This document shows, in pieces, positions 49,140 through 56,624 of a stretch of 64,000 nt of DNA (position 1 is the stretch's first letter; every line of letters starts with the position of its first letter). The position numbers and the translations under genes are program-made. The notes under the pieces are model-generated. The model was given only the letters and a program-made list of their open reading frames with translations. It was not told where the DNA came from and did no database searches. Where the stretch lies: the NCBI GenBank assembly GCA_944386225.1, contig CALXAH010000006.1, forward strand, positions 1-64,000. The letters are read 5' to 3'. The stretch is from an uncultured Gemmiger sp. (lineage in GTDB: Bacteria > Bacillota > Clostridia > Oscillospirales > Ruminococcaceae).

Positions 49140-50960
49140 TTATTCTACCGTTACGCTCTTGGCCAGGTTGCGGGGTTTATCCACGTCGCAGCCACGCAGA
49201 ACGCTCATATAGTAGGCGAACAGCTGCAGCGGCACAATCATCTGCATCGGCATCAGCAGATCCGGGCAGTCCGGCAGGCGCAGCAGATAATCCGCCGCGT
49301 CATCCGGCACCGCCGTGTCTTCCCGGCATACCAGGATCACCCGCGCGCCCCGGCTGCGGGCCTCCCGCACGTTGGACAGGGTCTTTTCGCTGATTGCCTG
49401 CTGGGTGGCCAGCGCCACCACCGGGGTGCCGGGCACTACCAGCGAGATGGTGCCGTGCTTGAGCTCACCGGCCGCGTAGGCCTCCGAGTGGATATAGCTG
49501 ATCTCCTTGAGCTTCAGCGAGGCCTCCAGGCTCAGGGCGTAGTCCAGCCCGCGGCCCATAAAGAACAGATCCTCGCTGTTCATGAACTGGCTGGCCAGAT
49601 ACTGTACCTGGTCGCAGCTGTCCAGCAGCGCCTGCTGGCGGTCACCGGCTTTCTGCAGTTCGGCGGTCAGCGCGCGCACCTCGGCTTCCGTCCGGGCGCC
49701 CCGTGCCAGCGACATTTGCAGTGCCAGCAGATACATGACGCACAGCTGTACGCTGTAGGCTTTGGTGGAGGCCACCGCGATCTCCGGGCCGGCGTGGGTG
49801 TACAGCACCTCATCCGCCTCCCGGGCGATGGAGGAACCCACCACATTTACCACAGCCAGCACCTTGGCGCCTTTTTTGCGGGCCAGACGCAGCGCCGCCA
49901 GGGTGTCGCTGGTCTCGCCGCTCTGGCTGATGATCACCACCAGATCCTCCGGCCCCACCAGCGGATCCCGGTAGCGGAATTCGCTGGCGATATCCACCGC
50001 AGCGGGCACACGGGCCAGCTGTTCCACCAGTGCGCGGCCCACCATACCCGCGTGCATGGCGGTGCCGCAGGCAACAAACTGCACCGACCGTACCCCGCGC
50101 AGATAGTCGTCGGTGATGGTCTCCAGGCCCAGGCAAGGCAGGCCGTCCTGAATATGGGGATTCACCGTGGCCGCGATGGCCCGGGGCTGCTCGTGGATTT
50201 CTTTAAGCATGAAGTGGGGATAGCCGCCCTTTTCAGCCGCTTCCAGATCCCAGTCCACCGTCAGGTGCTCTTTCTGGATCACATGGCCGAATTCATTGTA
50301 CACACAGACGCCGCCGGGCTGCAGCGCAGCTACTTCGCCCTCGTCCAGCACACTGTACTGACGGGTGTAGCGCAGCAGAGCCGGGATATCCGAGGCCACA
50401 AAGTTTTCACCCTGGCCGTAGCCTACGATCAGCGGGCTTTCCTTGCGCACGGCAAACAGGGTGTCCGGCACGTCCCGGAACAGCACGGCCAGCGCGTAGC
50501 TGCCCCGCACCCGGCTGGCCATCTTCTGCAGGGCCGCCAGCGGATCGCCCTGGTAGCAGCTGTCCAGCAGTTTGGCCAGTACCTCGGTGTCGGTGTCGCT
50601 CTCAAAGGTGTATCCCTTGCGCAGCAGGTTTTCTTTCAGGTGCGCGTAGTTCTCAATGATGCCGTTGTGCACGATGCATACCCGGCCGCCGCTGTGGGGA
50701 TGGCTGTTGATGTCGCTGGGGGCGCCGTGGGTGGCCCAGCGGGTATGGCCGATGCCGCAGCCGCATTCCGGCAGGGGATTGGTCTCCAGCTTCTGCCGCA
50801 GCGCATCCAGCCGCCCCATGGCCTTTTCCACCTGGATGTTTCCGTTTTTGTTCACCGCCACGCCGGCCGAGTCATAGCCCCGATACTCCAGTTTGCTCAG
50901 GCCTTCCATCAGAACTTCCACCGCGTTGCGGTAGCCGGTATATCCAACAATTCCACACAT
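49140..50960 (-). CDS. glmS: Glutamine-fructose-6-phosphate aminotransferase (isomerising)
   Basis: The start must be ATG 50960, because the next codon is the nucleophilic cysteine of the glutaminase domain (MCGIVGYTG); an upstream in-frame ATG would bury it. The 606-residue enzyme has a class II glutaminase domain (about 1-230) and two SIS domains (SQSGETSDT and QPRAIAATV regions), ending KPRNLAKSVTVE. It makes glucosamine-6-phosphate for peptidoglycan. A glmS ribozyme lies on the same strand about 460 nt upstream (51581-51421), which ties expression to product level. Confidence 0.97.
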   Translation of the reverse strand: MCGIVGYTGYRNAVEVLMEGLSKLEYRGYDSAGVAVNKNGNIQVEKAMGRLDALRQKLETNPLPECGCGIGHTRWATHGAPSDINSHPHSGGRVCIVHNGIIENYAHLKENLLRKGYTFESDTDTEVLAKLLDSCYQGDPLAALQKMASRVRGSYALAVLFRDVPDTLFAVRKESPLIVGYGQGENFVASDIPALLRYTRQYSVLDEGEVAALQPGGVCVYNEFGHVIQKEHLTVDWDLEAAEKGGYPHFMLKEIHEQPRAIAATVNPHIQDGLPCLGLETITDDYLRGVRSVQFVACGTAMHAGMVGRALVEQLARVPAAVDIASEFRYRDPLVGPEDLVVIISQSGETSDTLAALRLARKKGAKVLAVVNVVGSSIAREADEVLYTHAGPEIAVASTKAYSVQLCVMYLLALQMSLARGARTEAEVRALTAELQKAGDRQQALLDSCDQVQYLASQFMNSEDLFFMGRGLDYALSLEASLKLKEISYIHSEAYAAGELKHGTISLVVPGTPVVALATQQAISEKTLSNVREARSRGARVILVCREDTAVPDDAADYLLRLPDCPDLLMPMQMIVPLQLFAYYMSVLRGCDVDKPRNLAKSVTVE

Positions 50961-51420
50961 ATTCTCTAAATTCTCCCTTGGCTTGGGGCCAAAAACGGCC
51001 GCACAAAACCGGGCCCGGGGCGTTCCGCCCGTCCGGGTCGATTTTTGGCGCACAAAAACCAGGGGGCGCGCCGCACTGCCTGCGGAATGGGTTCCCTTAC
51101 CCCGCGCTCCGATCCCCGGCCGTGGAAAGACAACGCTTTCACCGGTTTCCGGCCTGCTGTATTACGGCGGCGTCCCATCCTTTGTATACCGGGATGCACC
51201 GTTCGTATATAGGGTTTGCCGCCTGTACGGACACAGCAAACCAGGGCTGCCGCGCAGTCTGCCGCGGCGGCCCGGCCGGTACAATCAACCGGCCAATCAT
51301 TCATATATCAGCAGAACCGTTTGCCGTATCACAGGGGCACGCCGGGCCGCTTGGTGCCCGGGGCGCAGAGTGCGCTGTTTGCCTGGCGGCAGACCGTTCC
51401 GGCCCGCCTGCATACACTGT
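50961..51420 (-). other. Long glmS leader downstream of the ribozyme, no gene recognised
   Basis: These 460 nt separate the ribozyme from glmS. They are GC-rich and contain several hairpins, for example GGCCGGT/ACCGGCC near 51280-51300 and a near-repeat of GGTTTTTGTGCG (51060-51049) and GGTTTTGTGCGG (51010-50999). Open frames across it have unlike-protein composition and no SD. I see no terminator with a T tract. Confidence 0.6.
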
Positions 51421-51590
51421 GATACAACTTGTTGGCAGCGTTCTCTGTTCCGGCATTGCTGCCGGGTTTTGCTCCGCTGCTGATGACTGTGCGGTCCACA
51501 GCCAGAGGGTCACCCGCCGAATCTTTCGATAAACCCTCACCTCGTCACCCTTACGGCATAACTGCCGCATGGCCCGGCGCTCTCCTATAC
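51421..51590 (-). ncRNA. glmS ribozyme/riboswitch
   Basis: On the minus strand the conserved elements appear in order. The cleavage site is A|GCGCC (cut between 51581 and 51580). Then come GTGACGAGG (51549-51539), TTTATCGAAAGATTCGGCGG (51533-51514), a GGCTGT/ACAGTC stem (51503-51485), AAAACC (51470-51465), a small hairpin (GGCAGCAATGCC, 51462-51451) and GAACAGAGAA (51450-51441). This matches the glucosamine-6-phosphate-activated self-cleaving RNA found before glmS in Firmicutes. The upstream gene stops at 51637, so the ribozyme probably sits in a transcript coming from that operon. Confidence 0.9.
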
Positions 51591-51636
51591 CCGCGGATGG
51601 GCCCCGCCTCCTTTCGTGCAATACATGCGCCCCGCC

Positions 51637-52182
51637 TTACCGCCGCTTGGGCAGCAGGGGACGGATACGTACCAGATAGATCCGCGCGATGTTGACCAGT
51701 GCCCGGTCATAGATCCAGAGGGTCAGATTTCCGAGCAACAGCAGCACAGGCAGCATCCAGGACTGGTAGGTGCGCAGTTCTTCTATAATATATTCCAGAC
51801 GGAATACGAGCGTGAGCGCGCCGTACATAGCGGCAATCGCTCCGTTCCATACCGTCAGCTTTACCCCCCAGCGAAGCATGGCGGGCCGGATACGATCCAG
51901 CCGTATCTTCAAAAGGGGATAATAGCCAAGCAAAAAGATAAAGGCAAACGCCAGCTCCAGATCCGGCACCGTCAAAGCGCAGATCAGCGACACAGCCAGC
52001 CAGGTCAGCCAGGCGGCTTTGGCGCCGCACTCAATCAGAACCGGCACCAGCAGAATACCGCCCAGCGCCGGCGCGCAGAAGGTAGCCAGCGGCAGCACGC
52101 TGCCGCAGAGCATCACCGCCACGCACAATCCGGCCATAATGCCGCAGAAAGCGATTGGCCAGCTGCCCGTTTTGCGGCGCAT
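51637..52182 (-). CDS. Polytopic membrane protein of unknown function
   Basis: The 181-residue protein is almost wholly hydrophobic, with about five to six helices (SWPIAFCGIMAGLCVAVMLCG, AALGGILLVPVLIECGAKAAWLTWLAVSLI, LAFAFIFLLGYYPLLKIRLD, WMLPVLLLLGNLTLWIYD, each a partial extract). I do not assign a family; small YybS/ECF-like proteins have similar shape. It starts immediately after the J-protein gene (1-base gap) and precedes the glmS ribozyme. Confidence 0.78.
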   Translation of the reverse strand: MRRKTGSWPIAFCGIMAGLCVAVMLCGSVLPLATFCAPALGGILLVPVLIECGAKAAWLTWLAVSLICALTVPDLELAFAFIFLLGYYPLLKIRLDRIRPAMLRWGVKLTVWNGAIAAMYGALTLVFRLEYIIEELRTYQSWMLPVLLLLGNLTLWIYDRALVNIARIYLVRIRPLLPKRR

Positions 52183-52183
52183 C

Positions 52184-52792
52184 TCAGCAGCCCCGGCCGC
52201 AGCCGCAGCACATATCCATGCACATCATGGCCATGCACATATCGCAGCAGCTGCACCCGTAAGCCCCGCCCTGGGGCATTCCGTAGGGGGCGTTGTAAGG
52301 ATTGCCGTGCATCTGGCCGCCCGCGCTGTTCTTCAGGTTGCGGTAAGCGGCGGCGTATTCCCGGTTGGAGGGCGCCATGCGGCAGGCCTGCTCAAAATAG
52401 GCCTGCGCCTCGCCCAGCCAGCCCTTGTAGTAGTAGGCGCTGCCCATCAGGAAATTCCACTCGGCGTTGGCCTGCCCGTTGGGAATCTGCTGCAGCGCGG
52501 TCAGCGCGTCGTCCGCCCGGCCCTCGCTGATCATGGCCCGGATCTGGGGATAGCCGGTGGGGCCGCTGGTGGTGCCGCCCGGCTCGCTGCCGGCGGCCCG
52601 GCCGGTACGCAGCTGACCCATGATGGTGTCGAACGCCGCGTCGATCTGCTGCATTTTTTCCCGGGCCTGGTCCTGCAGGGGGCCTGCCTCGTAGTTATCG
52701 GGATTGTAGGTCTGTGCCAGCCGCCGGTAAGCGGCCCGCACCTCTTCTTCGGACGCGCCGGGCGCGATCCCCAGGATCTGATACGGGTCCAT
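52184..52792 (-). CDS. J-domain protein with an NPD (not HPD) motif and Cys/Met-rich tail
   Basis: The 202-residue protein starts MDPYQILGIAPGASEEEVRAAYRRLAQ, a clear J domain (residues 1-60). However, the invariant HPD loop reads NPD (N30-P31-D32), which normally abolishes stimulation of Hsp70. Residues 90-150 contain TPR-like helices (ALTALQQIPNGQANAEWNFLMGSAYYYKG in part). The last 25 residues are very rich in Cys and Met (CCDMCMAMMCMDMCCGCG) and could bind metal. Its neighbours are DUF5685 and a membrane protein. It may be a scaffold instead of an active co-chaperone. Confidence 0.87.
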   Translation of the reverse strand: MDPYQILGIAPGASEEEVRAAYRRLAQTYNPDNYEAGPLQDQAREKMQQIDAAFDTIMGQLRTGRAAGSEPGGTTSGPTGYPQIRAMISEGRADDALTALQQIPNGQANAEWNFLMGSAYYYKGWLGEAQAYFEQACRMAPSNREYAAAYRNLKNSAGGQMHGNPYNAPYGMPQGGAYGCSCCDMCMAMMCMDMCCGCGRGC

Positions 52793-52804
52793 TGAAACGC
52801 CTCC

Positions 52805-53671
52805 TTATGGTTCAGGGTGCCGGCTGCGGGCGCCGGACGGTTTTCCCGCCCGGCTGATGCTCTGGGCCAGCCCCAGGAAGATGATATTGTCCAGAATGGT
52901 CTTGCTGTGCCGCCAGGGCAGCAGGTTGTAGCACAGCGCAATTTCGCCCGCCGCCATCCGGCAGAGTTCCTGCGCCCGGGCAATGGCCTGTTCCCGGCTC
53001 ATGCCCTGCAGCAGAAATACATTGTAGCGGCCGCGCTGACGGTCGGTTTCCAGATCTTCGGCAGCGTCCAGCCAGTACAGGATCTTGCCGAGAAACAGCC
53101 CCAGCCGTTCCAGCGCGGGCCGGTCGGCAGGGGAGGGGGCACAGCGGCCCAGAATCGCAGCACACATCTGGCCGGTAGGCTCGGCGGCCTGGTCGGGGCT
53201 TTTGGCCCGGGCGGCTTCCAGCTCCTGCTGGGCCCGGGTCTGGGCAGCCAGCTCCGCGTCCAGATCCGGATACGCGGCGGCGGCTTTGCGCCAGGCGCTG
53301 CGGAGAAGCAGCCGAAGCCCGCCGGCAGCCAGCGCCCGGGGACCGCGCTCATCGGTGCGGTCGTCCTCCAGTTTGTACCAGCACAGCAGCACCATCGCTG
53401 CCGCCGCCAGACGAAGCCCGCCGGTGGTCTGCAGGATGCAGTGCCGGCGTATCGGGCTGGCCACGCACCGGCAGCGGCATACACGGCCCATCTCGCCGGC
53501 CAGGCTGTCCGCCATCAGGGCTACCAGCACCAGGTCGTAGTTAAGGAACATCCGGGAAACAAAACCGTACTCCCGGCCCAGCTGTCCGCACAGGCCGCAG
53601 TAGGTAGCCCGGTAGCTTTCCCACTCCCGGATGCGAAGCTCCGGCTTGCAGGGGGTAACATAGCCAAACAT
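52805..53671 (-). CDS. DUF5685 family protein
   Basis: The 288-residue soluble protein starts MFGYVTPCKPELRIREWESYRATYCGLC, with paired cysteines (C8, C25, C28 and CRCRC near residue 66) that suggest metal binding. It ends with a helical part (ILYWLDAAEDLETDRQRGRYNVFL) with acidic clusters like isoprenoid-synthase folds. The family often lies beside J-domain proteins in Clostridia; function is unknown. It heads the operon, with promoter 53709-53737. Confidence 0.83.
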   Translation of the reverse strand: MFGYVTPCKPELRIREWESYRATYCGLCGQLGREYGFVSRMFLNYDLVLVALMADSLAGEMGRVCRCRCVASPIRRHCILQTTGGLRLAAAAMVLLCWYKLEDDRTDERGPRALAAGGLRLLLRSAWRKAAAAYPDLDAELAAQTRAQQELEAARAKSPDQAAEPTGQMCAAILGRCAPSPADRPALERLGLFLGKILYWLDAAEDLETDRQRGRYNVFLLQGMSREQAIARAQELCRMAAGEIALCYNLLPWRHSKTILDNIIFLGLAQSISRAGKPSGARSRHPEP

Positions 53672-53708
53672 CCCCTAGTTTCCCCCTCTCCGGCATTCGC
53701 ATGCTAGT

Positions 53709-53737
53709 ATCATACACCATTCCTGTGGATTTTACAA
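53709..53737 (-). promoter_or_regulatory. Promoter of the DUF5685-J-protein operon
   Basis: TTGTAA (53737-53732), 17 bp and TATGAT (53714-53709) on the minus strand. Confidence 0.7.
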
Positions 53738-53802
53738 TTCACCAAAGCCGTTGTTCGGGAAAAGTTTACAAATAATCGCCCCAAAATCCGCCGAACCGCA
53801 CA

Positions 53803-53831
53803 AAAAGCCGCTCCGACAGGGCGGAGCGGCA
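53803..53831 (-). terminator. Terminator after the polysaccharide deacetylase
   Basis: GCCGCTCCG pairs with CGGAGCGGC; on the minus strand it is followed by TTTTTG. Confidence 0.88.
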
Positions 53832-53835
53832 GCAT

Positions 53836-54636
53836 TTACCGGGGCAGATTCTCCACTGTGCAGAACTGATACCCGTTTTCTTTGAACCAGCTGATAATAT
53901 CCGGCAGGGCTTCTACGGTGGTATCGGTGGCTTTTGTGTCGTGCATCAGAACCACGCACACGTTCCGTTCCTTGGCATCTTTTACAATATTGCGCAGGAT
54001 GGTCTGGGCATCCGGGTGGCCGCCGGCTGCGTCCTCGGCGCTCACGTTCCAGTCGATGGAATGGTAGCCCCGTTCCTCGGCCTGCTCTTTCAGGCGGGTC
54101 ATGATCCGGCTGCCTCCGTACCGGTGGCTGATTGTGTTGGTGCTGCCCCCGATGAACCGCAGCCAGGTCAGCGCCTCCGGGTCGGTTACATAGGGGGCCA
54201 GCTTTTCTTTCAGCGCCTTGATGTCCGCCCAGAAGTCGGTGGTGCTGCTGTATACCTTGCTGTATTCGTGGGTGCAGCTGTGCAGTCCGATCTGGTGCCC
54301 ATCCGCCTGGATACGTTCCAGCAGGGGCAGCCAGTTTTCGTTGTTTTCGGCCGTTACCACAAAAAATGTGGCGGGCACCTGCTGTTCGGCCAGTATGTCC
54401 AGGATAGGCCCGGTGTTGCGGCTGGGCCCGTCGTCAAAGGTCAGCGCCACCCACTTCTGCCCATCCGCTTCCGCTGTTTGCGCCCGGGGCAGAAAACCTG
54501 CGTCGTCCGGTATGTCGGTCAGATCACCCGCCCGGCAGACCGCGCCCGGGCCTGCCAGCCGCAGCACGGCGGCGGCGCAGGCCAGCGCCAGAAGTCCGCC
54601 CGCCAGCAGCCGGCGGGTGCGTAAGGTCAGTTGCAT
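53836..54636 (-). CDS. Polysaccharide deacetylase (NodB domain), membrane-anchored or secreted
   Basis: ATG 54636 follows AAGAGGCGAGAGAG. The 267-residue protein has an N-terminal hydrophobic signal (residues 8-28), then a NodB domain: motif 1 TFDDGPS with catalytic and metal aspartates, motif 2 HSCTH with the metal histidines, and a later FIGGSTN (motif 3 position, usually RxPxG) and MHDT. It should remove acetyl groups from peptidoglycan or a surface glycan. The altered motif 3 (RFIGGS) is seen in a Clostridial subgroup. Confidence 0.92.
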   Translation of the reverse strand: MQLTLRTRRLLAGGLLALACAAAVLRLAGPGAVCRAGDLTDIPDDAGFLPRAQTAEADGQKWVALTFDDGPSRNTGPILDILAEQQVPATFFVVTAENNENWLPLLERIQADGHQIGLHSCTHEYSKVYSSTTDFWADIKALKEKLAPYVTDPEALTWLRFIGGSTNTISHRYGGSRIMTRLKEQAEERGYHSIDWNVSAEDAAGGHPDAQTILRNIVKDAKERNVCVVLMHDTKATDTTVEALPDIISWFKENGYQFCTVENLPR

Positions 54637-54735
54637 CTCTCTCGCCTCTTTTTCTTGATTTGGTTTGTCAAAGCTTTTATACTTATAGCTATGACGCAAG
54701 CGTCCGGGTTATCCCGGTGAAATAAGGAGAAAAAG

Positions 54736-56028
54736 ATGGAAATTGTGACGATGGTGGCCGCGCTGCTGGCCTGTGCGTTTTCGCTGGCGGCGCTGCTGCG
54801 CAGCCGCAGCGGCGGCGGACTGCAGGGGGAGGATCTGGAAAAGGTACGGCAGGATCTGCTGGCGGAACTGCGCCAGACCCGCCGGGAACTGGCCGAGGCC
54901 CAGAGCCGGGCCGCCCAGACCCAGGACAGCCACCTGCGGGAAGGGCTGCAGCACCTGGCCCAGCAGCAGAATACCCTGCAGCGCACCGTAACCGACCAGC
55001 TGATGCTGGTGAATGAGCAGCTGAAAGGCACCGGGCTGCAGAGCGAGCAGAAGCTGGAAAATATCCGCCAGACGGTGGAGCAGCGGCTGGCCAGCCTGCA
55101 GGCGGACAACAACCAGCAGCTGGCCCAGATGCGCCAGACGGTGGATGAGAAACTGCAGAAGACCCTGGACGACAAGCTGCGCCAGAGCTTTGAGCTGGTA
55201 AGCAGCCGCCTGGAAGCGGTATACAAGGGCCTGGGCGAAATGCAGACCCTGGCCGCCGGTGTGGGCGATCTGAAAAAGGTGCTGAGCAATGTGAAAACCC
55301 GGGGCATTCTGGGCGAGGTGCAGCTGGGCGCAATTTTGGAACAGCTGCTGGCCCCGGCCCAGTACGAGGCCAACGTGGCCACCGTGCCCGGCAGCAGCGA
55401 GCGGGTGGAGTATGCCCTGCGCCTGCCCGGGGATGGGGAAAACACCGTCTGGATGCCCATTGACGCGAAATTCCCGCTGGATGCCTACAACGCCCTGCTG
55501 GCGGCCTACGACGCGGCCGATCCGGCCGCCGTGGAGAGCGCCGCCAAGGAACTGGACAAGCGGCTGCGCGCCTTTGCCAAGGACATCCATGACAAGTATC
55601 TGGCCCCGCCCCACACCACCGATTTCGGGGTGATGTTCCTGCCGGTGGAAGGGCTGTACGCCGAGGCGGTGCGCCGGGGCATTACCGAACGGCTGCAGCG
55701 GGAGTACAAGGTGGTGGCCGCCGGCCCCACCACGATGGCGGCGCTGCTCAACAGCCTGCAGATGGGCTTCCGCACCCTGGCGATCCAGAAACGCTCGGGG
55801 GAGGTCTGGCAGGTGCTGGGCGGCGTGAAAGGGGAGTTTGCCCGCTTCGGGCAGGCCCTGGCCCAGACCCAGGCCCGCCTGGATCAGGCCAGCCGGGAGC
55901 TGGAAAACCTGGTGGGGGTGCGCACCCGCCAGATGCAGCGCCGCCTGGAGGCGCTGGACAAGCTGGACACCGGCGACGAACCGGTGACCCTGCTGCCGGG
56001 TGGTATTCCCGGCCAACAAAACACTTGA
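54736..56028 (+). CDS. rmuC: DNA recombination protein RmuC
   Basis: The 430-residue protein has an N-terminal membrane helix (residues 3-20), a long coiled coil (about 30-165, Gln/Leu heptads) and the RmuC nuclease-like domain: KTRGILGEVQLGAILEQLL, VWMPIDAKFPLDAYN and GVMFLPVEGLYAEAVRR. It limits inversions at short repeats in E. coli. SD AAGGAGAAAAAG precedes ATG 54736. It stands alone and is divergent from the deacetylase. Confidence 0.94.
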   Translation: MEIVTMVAALLACAFSLAALLRSRSGGGLQGEDLEKVRQDLLAELRQTRRELAEAQSRAAQTQDSHLREGLQHLAQQQNTLQRTVTDQLMLVNEQLKGTGLQSEQKLENIRQTVEQRLASLQADNNQQLAQMRQTVDEKLQKTLDDKLRQSFELVSSRLEAVYKGLGEMQTLAAGVGDLKKVLSNVKTRGILGEVQLGAILEQLLAPAQYEANVATVPGSSERVEYALRLPGDGENTVWMPIDAKFPLDAYNALLAAYDAADPAAVESAAKELDKRLRAFAKDIHDKYLAPPHTTDFGVMFLPVEGLYAEAVRRGITERLQREYKVVAAGPTTMAALLNSLQMGFRTLAIQKRSGEVWQVLGGVKGEFARFGQALAQTQARLDQASRELENLVGVRTRQMQRRLEALDKLDTGDEPVTLLPGGIPGQQNT

Positions 56029-56086
56029 CGCGGACAGGCGTTCTGTGCTAAAATATCCCTTGCAGCAGCTGGCCTGCTGCCTATAT

Positions 56087-56170
56087 GCGGAAGTGCTGGA
56101 ATCGGCAGACAGGCACGTTTGAGGTGCGTGTGTCCATGACGTGTGGGTTCAAGTCCCATCTTCCGCACCA
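56087..56170 (+). tRNA. tRNA-Leu (anticodon GAG)
   Basis: Acceptor GCGGAAG/CTTCCGC, D-loop AATCGGCAGAC, anticodon arm CACGT-TTGAGGT-GCGTG (anticodon GAG, with one G-U pair), long variable arm and GGTTCAAGTCC T-arm. Discriminator A and encoded CCA. Confidence 0.96.
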
Positions 56171-56171
56171 G

Positions 56172-56206
56172 AATCCCGGATGCGCAGGCATCCGGGAATT
56201 TTTTTG
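56172..56206 (+). terminator. Terminator after tRNA-Leu(GAG)
   Basis: TCCCGGATGC pairs with GCATCCGGGA (56174-56197) and is followed by ATTTTTTT. Its core is identical to the terminator of tRNA-Gly(CCC). Confidence 0.93.
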
Positions 56207-56229
56207 CGCCAAAAACAAATATTTTTGTA

Positions 56230-56259
56230 TTGACAATACTGTGTGGCGCACAGTATAAT
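56230..56259 (+). promoter_or_regulatory. Promoter and operator of the PadR pair
   Basis: TTGACA (56230-56235), 18 bp and TATAAT (56254-56259). The spacer is filled by the inverted repeat ATACTGTG-N5-CACAGTAT (56236-56256), which also overlaps the first bases of the -10 box, a likely PadR binding site. Confidence 0.85.
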
Positions 56260-56279
56260 GCGTACAGGAGGTGACGCCG

Positions 56280-56624
56280 ATGGGGGAAGAAAAAGATCTG
56301 TTGTCCGCCCTGCTGCTGGAATTGCGGCGGGGTACGCTGACCATCAGTGTGCTCAGCCAGATGAAGGAGCCCAAATACGGCTATGCACTGGTGCAGAGCC
56401 TGGAGGAAAAGGGGATCGACATGGATCCCAACACCCTGTACCCGCTGCTGCGCCGGCTGGAGGGGCAGGGGCTTCTGGAAAGCCAGTGGGAGACCGGCGG
56501 TGCGAAACCGCGCAAATATTACCGGCGAACCGAATACGGCACCCAGGTGTATGAGCAGCTGAAAACTCAATGGGAAAACCTGTCGGCCGCCATGGAGCGT
56601 ATGTTGAGGGAGGAAAACACATGA
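56280..56624 (+). CDS. PadR-family transcriptional regulator
   Basis: ATG 56280 follows CAGGAGGTGACGCCG. The 114-residue protein is a PadR winged helix: LTISVLSQMKEPKYGYALVQSLEEKG, DPNTLYPLLRRLEGQGLLES and a wing with KPRKYYRRTEYG, plus a C-terminal dimer helix. It overlaps its partner gene by 4 bases. The palindrome within its promoter indicates autorepression. Confidence 0.94.
   Translation: MGEEKDLLSALLLELRRGTLTISVLSQMKEPKYGYALVQSLEEKGIDMDPNTLYPLLRRLEGQGLLESQWETGGAKPRKYYRRTEYGTQVYEQLKTQWENLSAAMERMLREENT

Noticed and set aside
50961..51053. Extended glmS start at 51053
   Set aside because: It would put 31 residues before the catalytic cysteine, which must be N-terminal in class II glutaminases.
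50966..51304. Open frame of 112 codons in the glmS leader
   Set aside because: It lacks an SD and resembles no protein, and it overlaps the glmS start; GC-rich DNA gives such frames by chance.
51301..51621. Open frame of about 100 codons on the minus strand before glmS
   Set aside because: It coincides with the glmS ribozyme, has no credible SD, and its composition is unlike a protein; the RNA explains the sequence.
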